Assembly: GCA_014898415.1 (NCBI GenBank)
Contig: RCTD01000001.1
Location: 2,356,001 to 2,420,000 of the forward strand
Length of the DNA: 64,000 nt
From: Stromatinia cepivora
Taxonomy: Eukaryota > Ascomycota > Leotiomycetes > Helotiales > Sclerotiniaceae
Direction: 5' to 3'
Under the pieces are notes generated by a model that worked only from the letters and a program-made list of their open reading frames with translations, was not told the DNA's origin and searched no databases. The position numbers were made by a program, and so were the translations under genes. Shown here piece after piece: positions 12,030-24,074 of this stretch (position 1 is the first letter of the stretch; the number at the start of each line of letters is the position of its first letter).

Positions 12030-15000
12030 AAAAGAAATATTCATCCTTTCTTACAATCTTTCGAAAAATGATTATATTTATCGATCAAAAGCATTCATTG
12101 ATTTTGAAGTAAATGGATTCGTTTTTATTAATACTATACTCCTTACTTGTTTATTTCCTATATTTAAATTAAGAATTATACTGTTTGAAATTTCAATTGA
12201 AGTTAAAGAATATAATAATATACAAGGCCATATTATTACCCATTTTATATTCCTTAATTTAACAATCGATAATTGTAAACAATCTTTTGTCCCTTTTCTT
12301 ATTATTGAATTAAAGAATTATAATATTATTTTAAATAGACTTTAATTATCAAAAACTCAAGCGAAACTCGATTGTTTCAATCGATATCTCGAATAATCTA
12401 AAGAGAGATCCTATATTATCTTTTATTCGAATAATCTCTTCATTATCCAATCATTCCTTTGCAAACAGAAGATCGATTGATTAATCCAACAAGATATTGA
12501 TCGACGAAATGATCAATTCGAAAAATATTGAAATTGAAGAGATTTATAATTGAACAGATCAATCGTAATTGATAATATACAACAAGAATCTTTAAATATA
12601 AATATAATACAGATTCTTATTGAAAAGGAAGAAATTCCAATTCTTTTCAAATTCAATCCATTTTCTTTTTAATCAATTATATTATTATTACAGATTTACA
12701 AATGCCTCCTCTATATATCATCCAAAGTCCTCGATTTATATACATTCAAATCTAATAAATTCCAATTAGAATATAAAAGAGATGAACAAATTGAATTCTT
12801 TATCATTATTTTGAAAAAACTCGATAATATAATAGACTTTCAATAAAACGAACAATATACAAAAAAAAGAATATTAATTACCTTAATCGAATTCAAGAAT
12901 ACAAAAGTTCAAAAGAAATTCGATCAAGCATTAATCGAAATCGATTCAGAATCTGAAATACTATCTAAATATCAATAGTATTATCGAATCTTTTCCAAAT
13001 ATGAATCAAATATCTTGTCTCCTAATCAATCTTATAATTATAAAATCATATTAGAAAATAAAGAAGAACAAACCTTACATTATAATCTGTTTTATAAGAT
13101 ATCCTTAGAATAATTGAAAGTTGTTAAAAAATATATTATAAATAATTTTAGCAAAGATTTCATTGAATTTAGTTAAATTCCTTATATTGCATCTATTTTA
13201 TTTATTAAGAAATCCAATAGTAATTTGAGATTCTATATAGATTTCAGATTATTGAATTCCTTGATATATAAGGATCGATATCCCTTCCTTTTGATCGATG
13301 AAATGTTTTCTCAGTTTTTTAATGCTAAAATCTTTATTAAATTCGATATTCATTAAACTTTCTATTGTATAAAAATGGATCCTGCTTCGGAAGAGTATAC
13401 TACCTTTCGAATCCAATACAGATTATACAAATACAAGGTTATATTATTCGGATTAATGAATGATCCTGTAACCTATTAGTATTATATGAATAATGTTCTA
13501 TTCGATTATCTAAACATCTTTTGTATAGTATACCTCGATAATATTCTAATCTATTCTGAGAACAAAGAAAAGTACTAAATTTATATTAAATTAATTCTCG
13601 AATGATTAGAAATTATTGGCCTATAAACGGATCTCAAGAAATGCGAATTCAATGTTATATGTACTAAATATTTAAGCTTTATTATTTTTACTAAAGGAGT
13701 AAAAATGGATTCTAAAAAGATTGAGGTAATTGAAAACTAGATCTTTCTGATAACAATGAAAGGGATCCAATCATTCCTCGGTTTTTGCAATTTTTATCGA
13801 TGGTTCATTAAGGATTACAATATAATAACGAAACCTTTTAACAAATTCACTAAAGTAAATATTAAGTTCGTATTCGACGAAGTATACCAAAACATATTCA
13901 ATATCTTGAAGAAAAAGCTTATCTCTGCTTCGCTCTTGCAATATTATAATCACCGACTCCTTTGTATACTCGAAACAAATATATTCAATGGGATAATTGC
14001 TAGTATATTATTATAACAACATAATAAAGATTGGTTTTCTGTAGTTTATTTCTTTAAGATTATAATTGCTGTTGAATTGAATTATGAAGTTTATGACAAG
14101 GAAATACTATTAATCATTCGATCTTTTAACTATTGGAGAACAGAATTCATCAGCTTATCATATAAAATCAAGGTTTATATCGATTATAAAGCCCTCGAAT
14201 ATTTCATGATTACTAAGACTCTCAATGCCCGATAAATTCATTGAATAGAAATTCTAACCAATTATAACTTTATCATTATATATTACTCTGAAAAAGATAA
14301 TCCTTTCGTTAACGCTTTAACCCATTGGATCGATGAATTGGACCTTCAGAATTATATCAAAAAAAAAAATCGCCTTCAATAGCTTATTAAAGATAACCAA
14401 ATTGATATCAAAATCATAAAAAAAGCCTTACAAAAGTATTATCCAAACAAAACAACAATTATTAATATCGATTTGAATGAAATCGTTCTTCGATTTGATC
14501 TAATTAACTATATCATCGAAGCAAATAAAACTATAGATAATTTATTAACACTCAAAATACAAACTACCCAAAATTACAAATATATATCATTCCAAAATGA
14601 CCTTTTACTCTACAATAATCATTTAGTAATATCCAACATCAACAACCTTCGAATTTACTTGATTCGTGAAACCTATAATTCTGTTTCCATTATTTATTTT
14701 GATACAAATAAAACCTATCTTTTATTATTTCAACAATACTATTGATCTAAAATATACGATATTGTAGCCAGATATATACACAATTGTTATGTTTGTAAAT
14801 ACAGCTCTGTTCTATACAATTATACCCCCAATTTATTGCATCCATTTCCGATTTCTAATCAAATATAACAATATATTATTATAAATTACTATAGTTTTAA
14901 TAAGGATAAATATGGATATAATAACATTTTAGTTATTATTAATCGATTGACAAAGTAAACTATTTCTATATCTTATTACAAATCAATCGATGTTTAAATT

Positions 15001-15970
15001 CAAGTACAATTATATCTTTATTATATATATCGATATTATAATCCCTTTAACATTATAGTATCGGATCGCGGCCTCCAATTTATATCACAGTTCTGGAAGG
15101 AATTCAGCCAAATCCTAGGAACCGATCTCAAACTATTTATTACTTATCATCTCCAAATCGATAATCAAATTGAGATTTATAATCAATATTTTTAGCAGTG
15201 GTTAAAATTGTTTGTTAATTATTATCAAAACAATTGATCAGAATTCCTATCTATAATGGATTATACATAACTTACTTTTCTATATGACTCCTTAGAAAAA
15301 CTTATATTTTACAAAACCTTATACAGATATACACCGAAATGTATATAAGAATAAAAAAAAGATATTAATAAACCAACAAACGATATGAATATATATAATA
15401 CCCATATATATACAGAATACAATAGATTAACTCTTGTGCAAACAAAAGAAGATTTATTGTATACTTAAATCAAGATATCGAAATCCATGAATGCTTATTG
15501 ATATAAGATCGATTTCGATATCGGAGATTATGTATAACTTAATATAAAGAGTTATTCTATTTAAAGATTATCCAAAAAACTGGATTTCCTAATTCAAGGA
15601 AGATTCAAGATCATTGATCGATTTGGAAGCTCTTTCAAATTCAAACTCTCGATTATAATGAAAATTCATTCTGTTTTCCTTTCAGATTGATTATACAAGA
15701 TATATAATGATTCTCTTCCTGATCAAATATTCGAACTATCTCCATCTATTAATATAATTGGTAATTCAGAATAAAAAATGAAGAAAATCCTAGTAATAAA
15801 GAAAATACAAAAAACCTTATTATATAAAATCTTGTAATTTAATAATGATATTGATTTTACTTGGTATCCTATTTCCGATCTTAAAACATCATTGCATTTC
15901 CTATACGATTTTCATCTAGCCAATCCAACATTGCTTGGTCCTCCTAATCGATTAATTAATTGGATAAAGT
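12030..15970 (+). pseudogene. pol remnant: protease, RT, RNase H, integrase, chromodomain (copy 1)
   Basis: RT: IDFRLLNSLIYKDRYPFLL (about 13230-13290), TTFRIQYRLYKYK, then the catalytic box as YLDNILIYS at 13531-13557, with YLDD changed to YLDN. RT/RNase H connection: SFLGFCNFYRWFIKDYN from 13770. RNase H end: YKALEYFMITK. Integrase: zinc-finger half RYIHNCYVCK near 14770-14800, and core SDRGLQFISQFWKEF at 15061-15105. The 3' end reads DFTWYPISDLKTSLHFLYDFH and GPPNRL (15852-15956), the fungal chromodomain tail. Frames are interrupted throughout by TAA/TAG, consistent with RIP of CAA/CAG. Confidence 0.88.
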
Positions 15971-16299
15971 TTTATAAGAATAGAAAGGATAATTATAATT
16001 ATATAGATAACGATTCATTTATGAAATCAAGGGAAAGAAAAGTGTTCTTCAATATAACAAATTAGATATTATGATTTTATAATGGTGTATATATATATGA
16101 TTGTGAAAAGATCGAAAACCCATACAAATTCGAGGGAATTTGATTGTATACATATATGGCCCGAGCTCTATACAATAGACGAGCTGTTACCACCAAGACA
16201 ATATAAAGGTAATATATTTCAAAAAACTCATACCTATGATTATTTCAAAAATCATACAAAGGGAAGCTTGAACATGATAAGAACGAAATGTAACATCAT

Positions 16300-16640
16300 C
16301 CTTATCGATTTCATTCAATTTAATTGATTTGATCAATTTAATTGATTTGGTCAATTTGATCGATTAATTTAATCGATTTCGGAATTAACCATATTAACCA
16401 TCCATCATCACTATACCATAATTCAACCTCCTTCCCTTTTTTATTGAAACTTTTTCCTTTCAAAAATTCCCTAAATCAAGGAGAATATAAATCAATATTA
16501 ATTTAACCAATTGATGAACGATTTGAACGATTTGATCAATTCATTTGTCATTTTGATCAATTTGGTCGATAAATTTGGTCAATTTGGTCAATTTCCAATA
16601 AATTGATTAAATCAATCAAAATGATCAATCTAATTGATTT
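16300..16640 (+). repeat. imperfect AATTGATC-type short repeats in the 3' end of copy 1
   Basis: Dense variants of AATTTGATCAATTTAATTGA, in blocks around 16310-16385 and 16500-16640, between the chromodomain and the 3' LTR. The same blocks occur in reverse in copy 2 (about 19300-19450 and 19575-19645), so they belong to the element and not to the insertion site. Confidence 0.75.
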
Positions 16641-16739
16641 AAAACTTATAAATCTTTACAAAACCTGGTTTTCGATGAAATAGCAATGGAACAAAGAAAT
16701 GAAATGCTTGAAAGCGAGTTTTTCCGAAGAGGGAGGTAG

Positions 16740-17021
16740 TATTACGAATTGTGAATTATAGGAGACTAACCATATAATACCTTTTATCTTCTATATCAAT
16801 TTATGAGTTAATCATCCATATGTATATATTATGAATCATACAATTTAGTATAGTAAAATAATAACCCTAATAATATATACATATAATTTTGCAGTCTACA
16901 AATGGGTATTTGTATATATATATCTAATCGCTTCTTACGAACCATAGTTCTTCAATTGTAGATTCTAAAGAACATAATTGACCCTGTTTATTCAGCTCTA
17001 CTACGGCTCTTGTGCGTCACA
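16740..17021 (+). repeat. 3' LTR of chromovirus copy 1
   Basis: 282 bp, starting TATTACGAAT (TG mutated to TA) and ending GCGTCACA, followed by the ATATA duplication. Confidence 0.93.
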
Positions 17022-17026
17022 ATATA

Positions 17027-18635
17027 CTTATTATATTTCTTTTCTATTGTTTCAATTATTTATATATATTTATCAAATATCCACAATTTGTTTTCAAGCC
17101 GATTTTAAGCTTTCCAATATTATTTCATTTTCTAATTTGAAAAATCGAAATCTGTAAATAACTTCATTTTTCGATTCATTTTCAATTTCTTTTTTCTATA
17201 ATTATAAGTACAATTATCGATCCTTTATTTATACTTCAATTTAAACAATTATATTTTAATTAGATCATCAATCAATCATAAGCTTTCAAAATTATATATA
17301 TCTATTTTGAATCCTTAAATCAAATAATCTTCCAGTACTTTACCTTCAAGATTTTCTATATAATATAGATTCCCTATATAAATCTAAATCAACCTTCTTT
17401 ATTATATTGTTTTTATTCCAAATCAATTATATCATTCTATATAAGAATATGCTTAATAGAACAATATTATTAATTCCCTTTCTTTATCGATTTTTAAAAT
17501 TGATATATTCCTCAATAGAATCACTATCTTTATATAAATCAAATTCTGTTTTTGATGATTTATTTATAGAATTTGCTATTATAAATTCAATTACAAATAC
17601 ATTTCGTTATAATAAAAACAATACTATATAAACTTTCGTTATTGAATATTAATATACTTTATCAAAAATAATTTTAAAACCTATATCTATCTTTATAAAA
17701 ATTTCTTATATATCTTTAAATATCATCTTTAAAAAACTGAAATTTATTTTTACAGAATATTTCGATAATAGTATTTTTATTTTACAATAATTATTCTATT
17801 TCGAATATAACTTCGAATTCGTTAACCTTATTCTTTCTCTTTTAAATTTATACTCCAAAACTATATATATATTATATAATAATAATATTATAAAATAAAT
17901 TGATTCCATTTTATATATTCATAATATCCTTAAGAATTAATCTAAAGCTATTCCAGAACAAATAAAAAACATCAAATTCTATCTCTTAGAATACTTTCCG
18001 ATTAAGATCTCTGATCTCAATGATACCAATATTTAAACCAAAATCGAAACTTTCGAACAATATAAAAACGAATCCTTCTTCATTTACTACTAATACACCT
18101 TATATTTGCTTCGATACACTTCTAAATAAAATAAACCTAAATCTGAATCTGCATTATCGAAATCCAAATCTTTTAATTCCTTTGAAGAGTTTATATTGAA
18201 TATTATTATTTTTATTTTTATATAAAATTTGCAAAACGAAATACTCTATTATATTATTATAATTAAAAATATAAATATCTATAATGCTTTATAAAAGGTT
18301 TGTAATATAATTCAAAAGTTATATTGGATTATTGATTTTATTAAATAAGTTGAGATATATTTTAATGAAAAACATTATCTTTAGATATTTAAGAAATTTA
18401 TTGAAGAATAATATAATAAATCAATTAATATTATTCTAATCAGATTCAAAAATGATAATAATATTTTCTATATCTTTTATAACAAATTCCAAAATACTAC
18501 TTTCAATTTTTCAATTATATTATTATTATTATCATCTTTAATCTAATAGATCCAATTGCAATAATCAATTTAATCTTAATATAATCAATTCCCTTTTTAT
18601 AATTCTAATAAAAGTAGAAATTATAATAATAATGA
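17027..18635 (+). pseudogene. AT-rich 5' part of the oldest element (gag position)
   Basis: Sequence of the oldest element between chromovirus copy 1 and the 72-bp insert. A 74-codon open stretch at 17407-17631 is the longest. By position this is leader and gag, but I recognise no gag motif. Confidence 0.4.
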
Positions 18636-18707
18636 TGTCACGGGAAATGATTACTATATCAACCCAATTAACCATTCGTCAAGAGTGGCGTCACTTTTGG
18701 TGTGACA
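18636..18707. mobile_element. 72-bp TG...CA insertion with 5-bp target duplication
   Basis: Begins TGTCACGGG and ends GGTGTGACA, so TGTCAC and GTGACA form a perfect 6-bp inverted terminus. It is flanked by AATGA at 18631-18635 and 18708-18712. It is noticeably less AT-rich than its surroundings, which suggests escape from RIP through small size or late arrival. It could be a solo LTR of a very small LTR element or a deletion derivative. Confidence 0.6.
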
Positions 18708-18914
18708 AATGATTAATATAATCATTCAAGAAATGTTAATAAATTATATTTAAAAGTTAATGATTGATTTTATAACTAAAACAAAAATCTCGATTTACTT
18801 TTTATATATCTATTATCCTGTTTTTATATCAATAACAAATTCAAATATAAAAAAGATATTATATTACTTTTTTATATTAAATATAAAGAATTCAATTATA
18901 TCTTTAGTTTATAT

Positions 18915-19196
18915 TGTAACGCACAAGAGCCGTAGTAGAGCTGAATAAACAGAGTCAATTATATTCCTTAGAATCTACAACTGAAGAATTATGGCTTATA
19001 AGGAGCGACTAGATATATATATACAAATACCCATTCGTAAGCTATGGGATTGTATATATGCGTTATTAGGGTCATCATTTTATTATACTAAATCATATAA
19101 TTCATAATATATATATACAGACGATCAACTCATTAATTGATATAGGAGATAAGGGGCATCATATAATTAGCCTCCTATAGTTCATGATTTATAATA
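18915..19196 (-). repeat. 3' LTR of chromovirus copy 2
   Basis: Reverse complement of the copy 1 LTRs, 282 bp, preceded by TATAT. Confidence 0.92.
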
Positions 19197-19984
19197 CTAC
19201 CTTTTCCTTCGGAAAAACTCGCTTTCAAACGTTTTATTCCTTTGTTCCATTGTTATTTCATTGGAAACCAAATTTTATAAAGATTTATAAACTTTAAATC
19301 AATTAAATTAATCATTTTAATTGATTTGATCAATTTATTAGAAATTGATCAAATTGACCAAAATAATTGATCAAATTGATCAAAATAACAAAATAATTGA
19401 TCAAATTGATCAAAATAACAAATGAATTGATCAAATCGATCAAATCGTTTATTAATTGATTAAATTAATATTGATTTATATTTTCCTTGATTTGAAGAAC
19501 CTTTGAAAAGAAAAAGTTTCAATAGAAAAGAGGAGGAGATTGAATTATAATATAATGATAATGGATGATTAATATAATCAATTCCGAAATCGATTAAATT
19601 AATCGATCAAATTGATCAAATCAATTAAATTGAATGAAATCGACAAAAATAATATTATATTTCGTTTTTATTATATTCAAGCTTCCTTTTTATATAATTT
19701 TTTAAATGATTATAGGTATAAGTTTTTGAAATATATTGCCTTTGTATTATCTTGATGGTAATAGTTCATTTATTGTATAGAACTCGGATCATATATATAT
19801 ACAATCAAATTCCTTTGAATTTGTATGGGTTTTCAATTCTTTTATAATTATATATATATATACCATTATAAAATTATAATATCTAATTTGCTGAATTGAA
19901 GAATATTTTTTTTTCCTTTGATTTTATAAATAAATTGTTATTTATATAATTATAATTATCCTTTTTGTTTTTATAAAACTTTAT

Positions 19985-21767
19985 TCAATCAATTAATCGA
20001 TTAAAAGGATTAAACAATATTGGATTAATTAGATGAAAATTGTATAGGAGATATAATGATATTTTAAGATTGGAAATAGGATATTAGATAAAATCGGTAT
20101 TATTATTAAACTATAAAACTCTATATAATAAGGTTTTTTATATTTTCTTTATTATTAGGATCTTCTTTATTTTCTATTCCGAATTATTAATTATATTAAT
20201 AAATAGAAATAATTCGAATATTTAATCAAAAAAAGAATTGTTATATATTTTATATAATCGATCTAAAAGGAAAATAGTATGAATTTTTATTGTAATTGGA
20301 AATTCGAATTTGAAAGAGCTTCCAGATCGATCAATGATCTTGAATCTTCCTTAAATCAGGAAATCCAGTTTCTTAAATAATCTTTGAATAAGATAATTCT
20401 TTATATTGAATTATATATAATCTTCGATATCGAAATCGATTTTATATCGATAAACATTTATAGATTTCGATATCTTGATTTAAGTATATAATAAACCTTC
20501 TTTTGTTTATACGAAAGCTAATTTATTGTATTCTGTATATATACGGGTATTATACATATTTATATCATTTATTGGCTTACTAACATCTTCCTTCCATTCC
20601 TATATACATTTCGGTGTATGCCCGTATAGGATTTCGTAGGGTGTAAACCCTTCTAAGGAGTCATGTAGAAGAGTAAATTATATATAATCCATTATAAATA
20701 GGAATTCTGATTAATCATTTTGATAATAATTAATAAACAATTTTAACCACTATTAAAGATATTGATTATAAATCTCAATTTGATCATCAGTTTGAGGATG
20801 ATGAATAATAAATAGTTTAAGATTGGTTTTTAGAATTTAATTGAATTCCTTTTAGAATTATAATATGAGTTGAAGGCCGTAATCTGATATTATAGTATTA
20901 AAGGGATTATAATATCGATATATATAGTAGAGATATAATTATACTTGAGTTTGAATATCGATTCATTTGTAATAAGGTATAAAGATAGTTTGCTTTATTA
21001 ATCGATCAATAATGATTAAAAAATTATTATATTCATATTTATCCTTATTAAAGCTATAATAATCCATAATAATATATTGTTATATTCGATTAGGAATCGA
21101 AAATGGATGTAATAAACCGAAGATATGATTGTATAAAACGGAATTATATTTGTAGATATAATAATTGTATATATATTTGATTATAGTATTATATATTCTG
21201 AATCAATAATATTATTGAAATAATAAAAGATAGGTTTTGCTTATATTAGAATAAATAATAAAAATAGAATTATAGGCTTTATAAATCAGATAAATTCGAA
21301 GGTTATCGATATTAGATATTATTAAATGGTTATTGTAAAATAAAAGATTATTTTGGAGTGATATATATTTGTGATCTTGGGTAATTTGTATTTTGAATAT
21401 TAGTAAGTTATTTATAGTTTTATTTGCTTTGATGATATAATTAATTAAATCGAATCGAAAAACGATTTTATTCAAATTAATACTAATAATCATTGTTTTA
21501 TTTGGATGATATTTTTGTAAGGCTTTTTTTATAATTTCGATGTCAATTTGATTGTTTTTAATAAATTATTAAAGGCAATTCTTTTTTTTGGTATAATTCT
21601 GAAGATCCAATTTATCGGTCCGATAGATTAAGGTATCGGCGAAAAGATTATCTTTTCTAGGGTGATATAAGGGTGATATATAATAATAAAGTTATAATCG
21701 ATTAGAACTTCTGTTTAGCAAATTTATCGGGTATTGAAAATTTTGATAATCATAAAATATTCGAGAG
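19985..21767 (-). pseudogene. integrase-chromodomain remnant of copy 2
   Basis: Counterpart of copy 1 about 14200-15960. The frame at 21493-21212 keeps FRFDLINYIIKANKTINNLL, matching FDLINYIIEANKTIDNLL of copy 1. The right end is cut by the short LTR element at 21768, within the RNase H tail (CTCGAATATTTTATGATTA on the minus strand). Confidence 0.85.
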
Positions 21768-21930
21768 TGTTGGATTTTGGATCATACCGTATATCTAAGC
21801 ATGGGACTATACTATAATGGGATTAGCCTGTACATGATTCTACCGAATCATACAATCTGTATAATAGCTTCTAACCAGATAACCTTAGAATAATAAGGTT
21901 TTTCCATCTATTCAATATAACTTGTTAATA
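21768..21930 (+). repeat. 163-bp LTR a of the short element, left copy
   Basis: Matches LTRs at 23912-24074, 26064-26226 and 28208-28370; differences are mostly C/T and G/A. Confidence 0.9.
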
Positions 21931-22041
21931 AATTATAAGTCCAGATTCTGTATATCATTATGTAGTTTAAAATTAGTTTTTCAGGATGAAAAATCAAATC
22001 CTTAATAGATCTAGTAGAGTAGATAAATAAGGTCGATACAA

Positions 22042-22190
22042 TTGAACAGAAAAATCTGTTATACTAAATATATTAGCAGAGTTGAATCTCAATAATATAG
22101 TTAGAACGGAGAAGCCCGTTATATTAAATATATTGGCAGAGTTGAATCTCAACAACATAGCTAATACAGAAAAGTCCGTTTTAGAAATTA
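22042..22190 (+). repeat. 60-bp tandem repeat inside the short LTR element
   Basis: Period of 60 bp, about 2.4 copies, around TTATATTAAATATATTGGCA. One frame reads as a 20-residue unit containing VILNILAELNLNNI and stays open across the units. The right copy of the element has the corresponding repeat in reverse near 27950-28110. Confidence 0.75.
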
Positions 22191-23911
22191 CTCAAACAAA
22201 AGATGCCACTTTTTTATACCCTTTTTCCGACAATTCGAAAATCAATCGATTCCCTTGATATCTCTTTTTCTTTTTCGGAAGCCTTTTTGCTTTATATCGA
22301 TAGCAACAATAAGAAATAAGCATTTTGCAAAGCAAAGTAAATTTTTCGAAACCTTTTCAGAACAAGATTCGAATATTTCTGTTCCTTGAATACCTTCGAT
22401 TCTTATACAGTTAATAGGTTTCTTATAGAAAATTTAATAGGAGTATTAAAGATTATATTTCTAGTATAGTTTTTAAAGGAGTTATGAAACCTATATTTGT
22501 TTTCGTTTTAGATACTTTAAAGGATTCGTTTTTAAAATTCATTATATCCTTTTGTTCGGTTTCAAATAATTATGGATTTACTTTGCTTTTGATTTTACTA
22601 AAATAGATTTATCAGTAAAATTTAAGATAATCTTAAATTTTGTTTTTGATACAGATTCAGGGTCTACAGAAGTTGATTTTTAGATTGGAATCTTTGGAAT
22701 GATGGATTCGATATCTGAAATATCTTTGAAAGAAGATTCTTAATTTGTTTTTTGAATATTATCATCTTTATCTTTATTGTATCTTATATCATTTGTATTA
22801 GGGAGATATTATTATTTTTTGTTTTAAAAAATAGCGTTTCTATTTTAAAAAAATATTTTTTATATTTCTTTTAAGGATTCTTTATTAATATTCAATTCTT
22901 TCCTCAATCATTATCTTTTTATATTATTGTTGATATCTTTGATATCTTTTTATTCTTCTTTTTGTAATTACAATCATCAGTTTCGCCATCTTTTGATATA
23001 TTATCTATTGTGTATCACTTTAATACCATTTTGTTTTTACCTTTAGATTAATATTATTTTGTTGTATCTTTATATTTAATATTTATAATAATAATTATAT
23101 TGATAATTGTAAAAAAGAAGGAGAGTATTCTTAATAAAGAAATCGGAGATAGAATCGAAAGTGATTATAAAAGGAGCTGAAGGTGAAATCAAAGAAGGAG
23201 ATTATATATCAGAAGATATATAGGGCGATATACTAGAAGGAGTAAATGATTATATTAATAATAAAAGGATATATATTCAAATAAAAGAAGTATTAGATTC
23301 TGTTATATAGTATATAGAGATTATTAGATACTTAACCAAATATAATACTAAAGGTCGATAGATATTATAGCTTTCTAAAGCTGATAATAGTTTACCAGTT
23401 AGTATATAGAGATTATTAGTATCTAAACAAATATAATATTAGAGATCGATAAATATAATAGTTCCTTAAAGCAAGAGCTACTAATTAGTAGCCTACTAAT
23501 CATCCTAATTGGTAACTAGTTATACTTTTACTATAAAGGGAAGAGTTATGGGTATGATTCTATAAAATATACTATTCTATTAAAGAGAAGCATCTATACT
23601 GTGGTGTAGGGTTGAAGGTTCTAATCTAATATGGTTGGAGGATTGAAAGTAGGAGAGATAGATTTCCTTTAATTTTTATTATAAAAAAAGGGGTGCTGAT
23701 TATTCTTTAAAGATTATTATACTATTGTGGAACGATTATTCTATTCGAATCTTATTAGATCTTAGATCTTAAAAGATTTAGCAAAGGAATAATCATTCAA
23801 CACTATTGGTTTTCTATTTTCAGACTAACATTGCTCAATTCGATTTAAACCAATTATAATATTTATAGTTTAGCCCTTTTTACTTTTATATATATTACAT
23901 TTCTAAAGAAG

Positions 23912-24074
23912 TGTTGGATTTTGGATTATATTGTATATCTAAGTATGGGACTATATTATAATGGGATTAGTCTGCATATAATTCTACCGAATCACACAAC
24001 CTGTATAATAGCTTCTAGCCAGATAACCTTAGAATAATAAGGCTTTTCCACCCACTCAATATGACTTGTTAACA
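23912..24074 (+). repeat. 163-bp LTR b of the short element, left copy
   Basis: Starts TGTTGGATTTTGG and ends GACTTGTTAACA. It is followed directly by chromovirus sequence homologous to copy 1 from about 12205. Confidence 0.9.

Larger units (their letters stand above)
9961..17021 (+). mobile_element. Ty3/gypsy chromodomain LTR retrotransposon, copy 1 (RIP-inactivated)
   Basis: Complete 7061-bp element with 282-bp LTRs at both ends, TG...CA type, flanked by a 5-bp duplication ATATA (9956-9960 and 17022-17026). A purine-rich tract (16726-16739) precedes the 3' LTR. Domain order gag, protease, RT, RNase H, integrase, chromodomain places it among fungal chromoviruses; Botrytis Boty is one such element, but identity with Boty is not shown. 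LTR differences are almost all C/T or G/A, and many CAA/CAG codons have become stops, so it cannot be autonomous. Confidence 0.93.
21768..24074 (+). mobile_element. short non-autonomous LTR element, left copy
   Basis: 2307 bp: LTR 21768-21930, internal 1981 bp, LTR 23912-24074. LTRs are 163 bp, start TGTTGGATTTTGG and end CTTGTTAACA or its RIP form CTTGTTAATA. Too short for gag-pol, and no RT motif was seen. Flanks do not match: GAGAG on the left (21763-21767), AAGTA on the right (24075-24079). The other copy has the complementary mismatch. Best described as a TRIM/LARD-like element parasitic on an autonomous relative not present here. Confidence 0.88.

Noticed and set aside
13756..14016. Open frame as an independent gene
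   Set aside because: It is the RT/RNase H connection of chromovirus copy 1 between RIP-induced stops.
16082..16327. 81-codon frame as a gene within the chromovirus 3' region
   Set aside because: Lies between the chromodomain and 3' LTR; the counterpart in copy 2 is not open, and no domain was seen.
22042..22190. CRISPR-like array
   Set aside because: Eukaryotic context and contiguous 60-bp tandem units without unique spacers.
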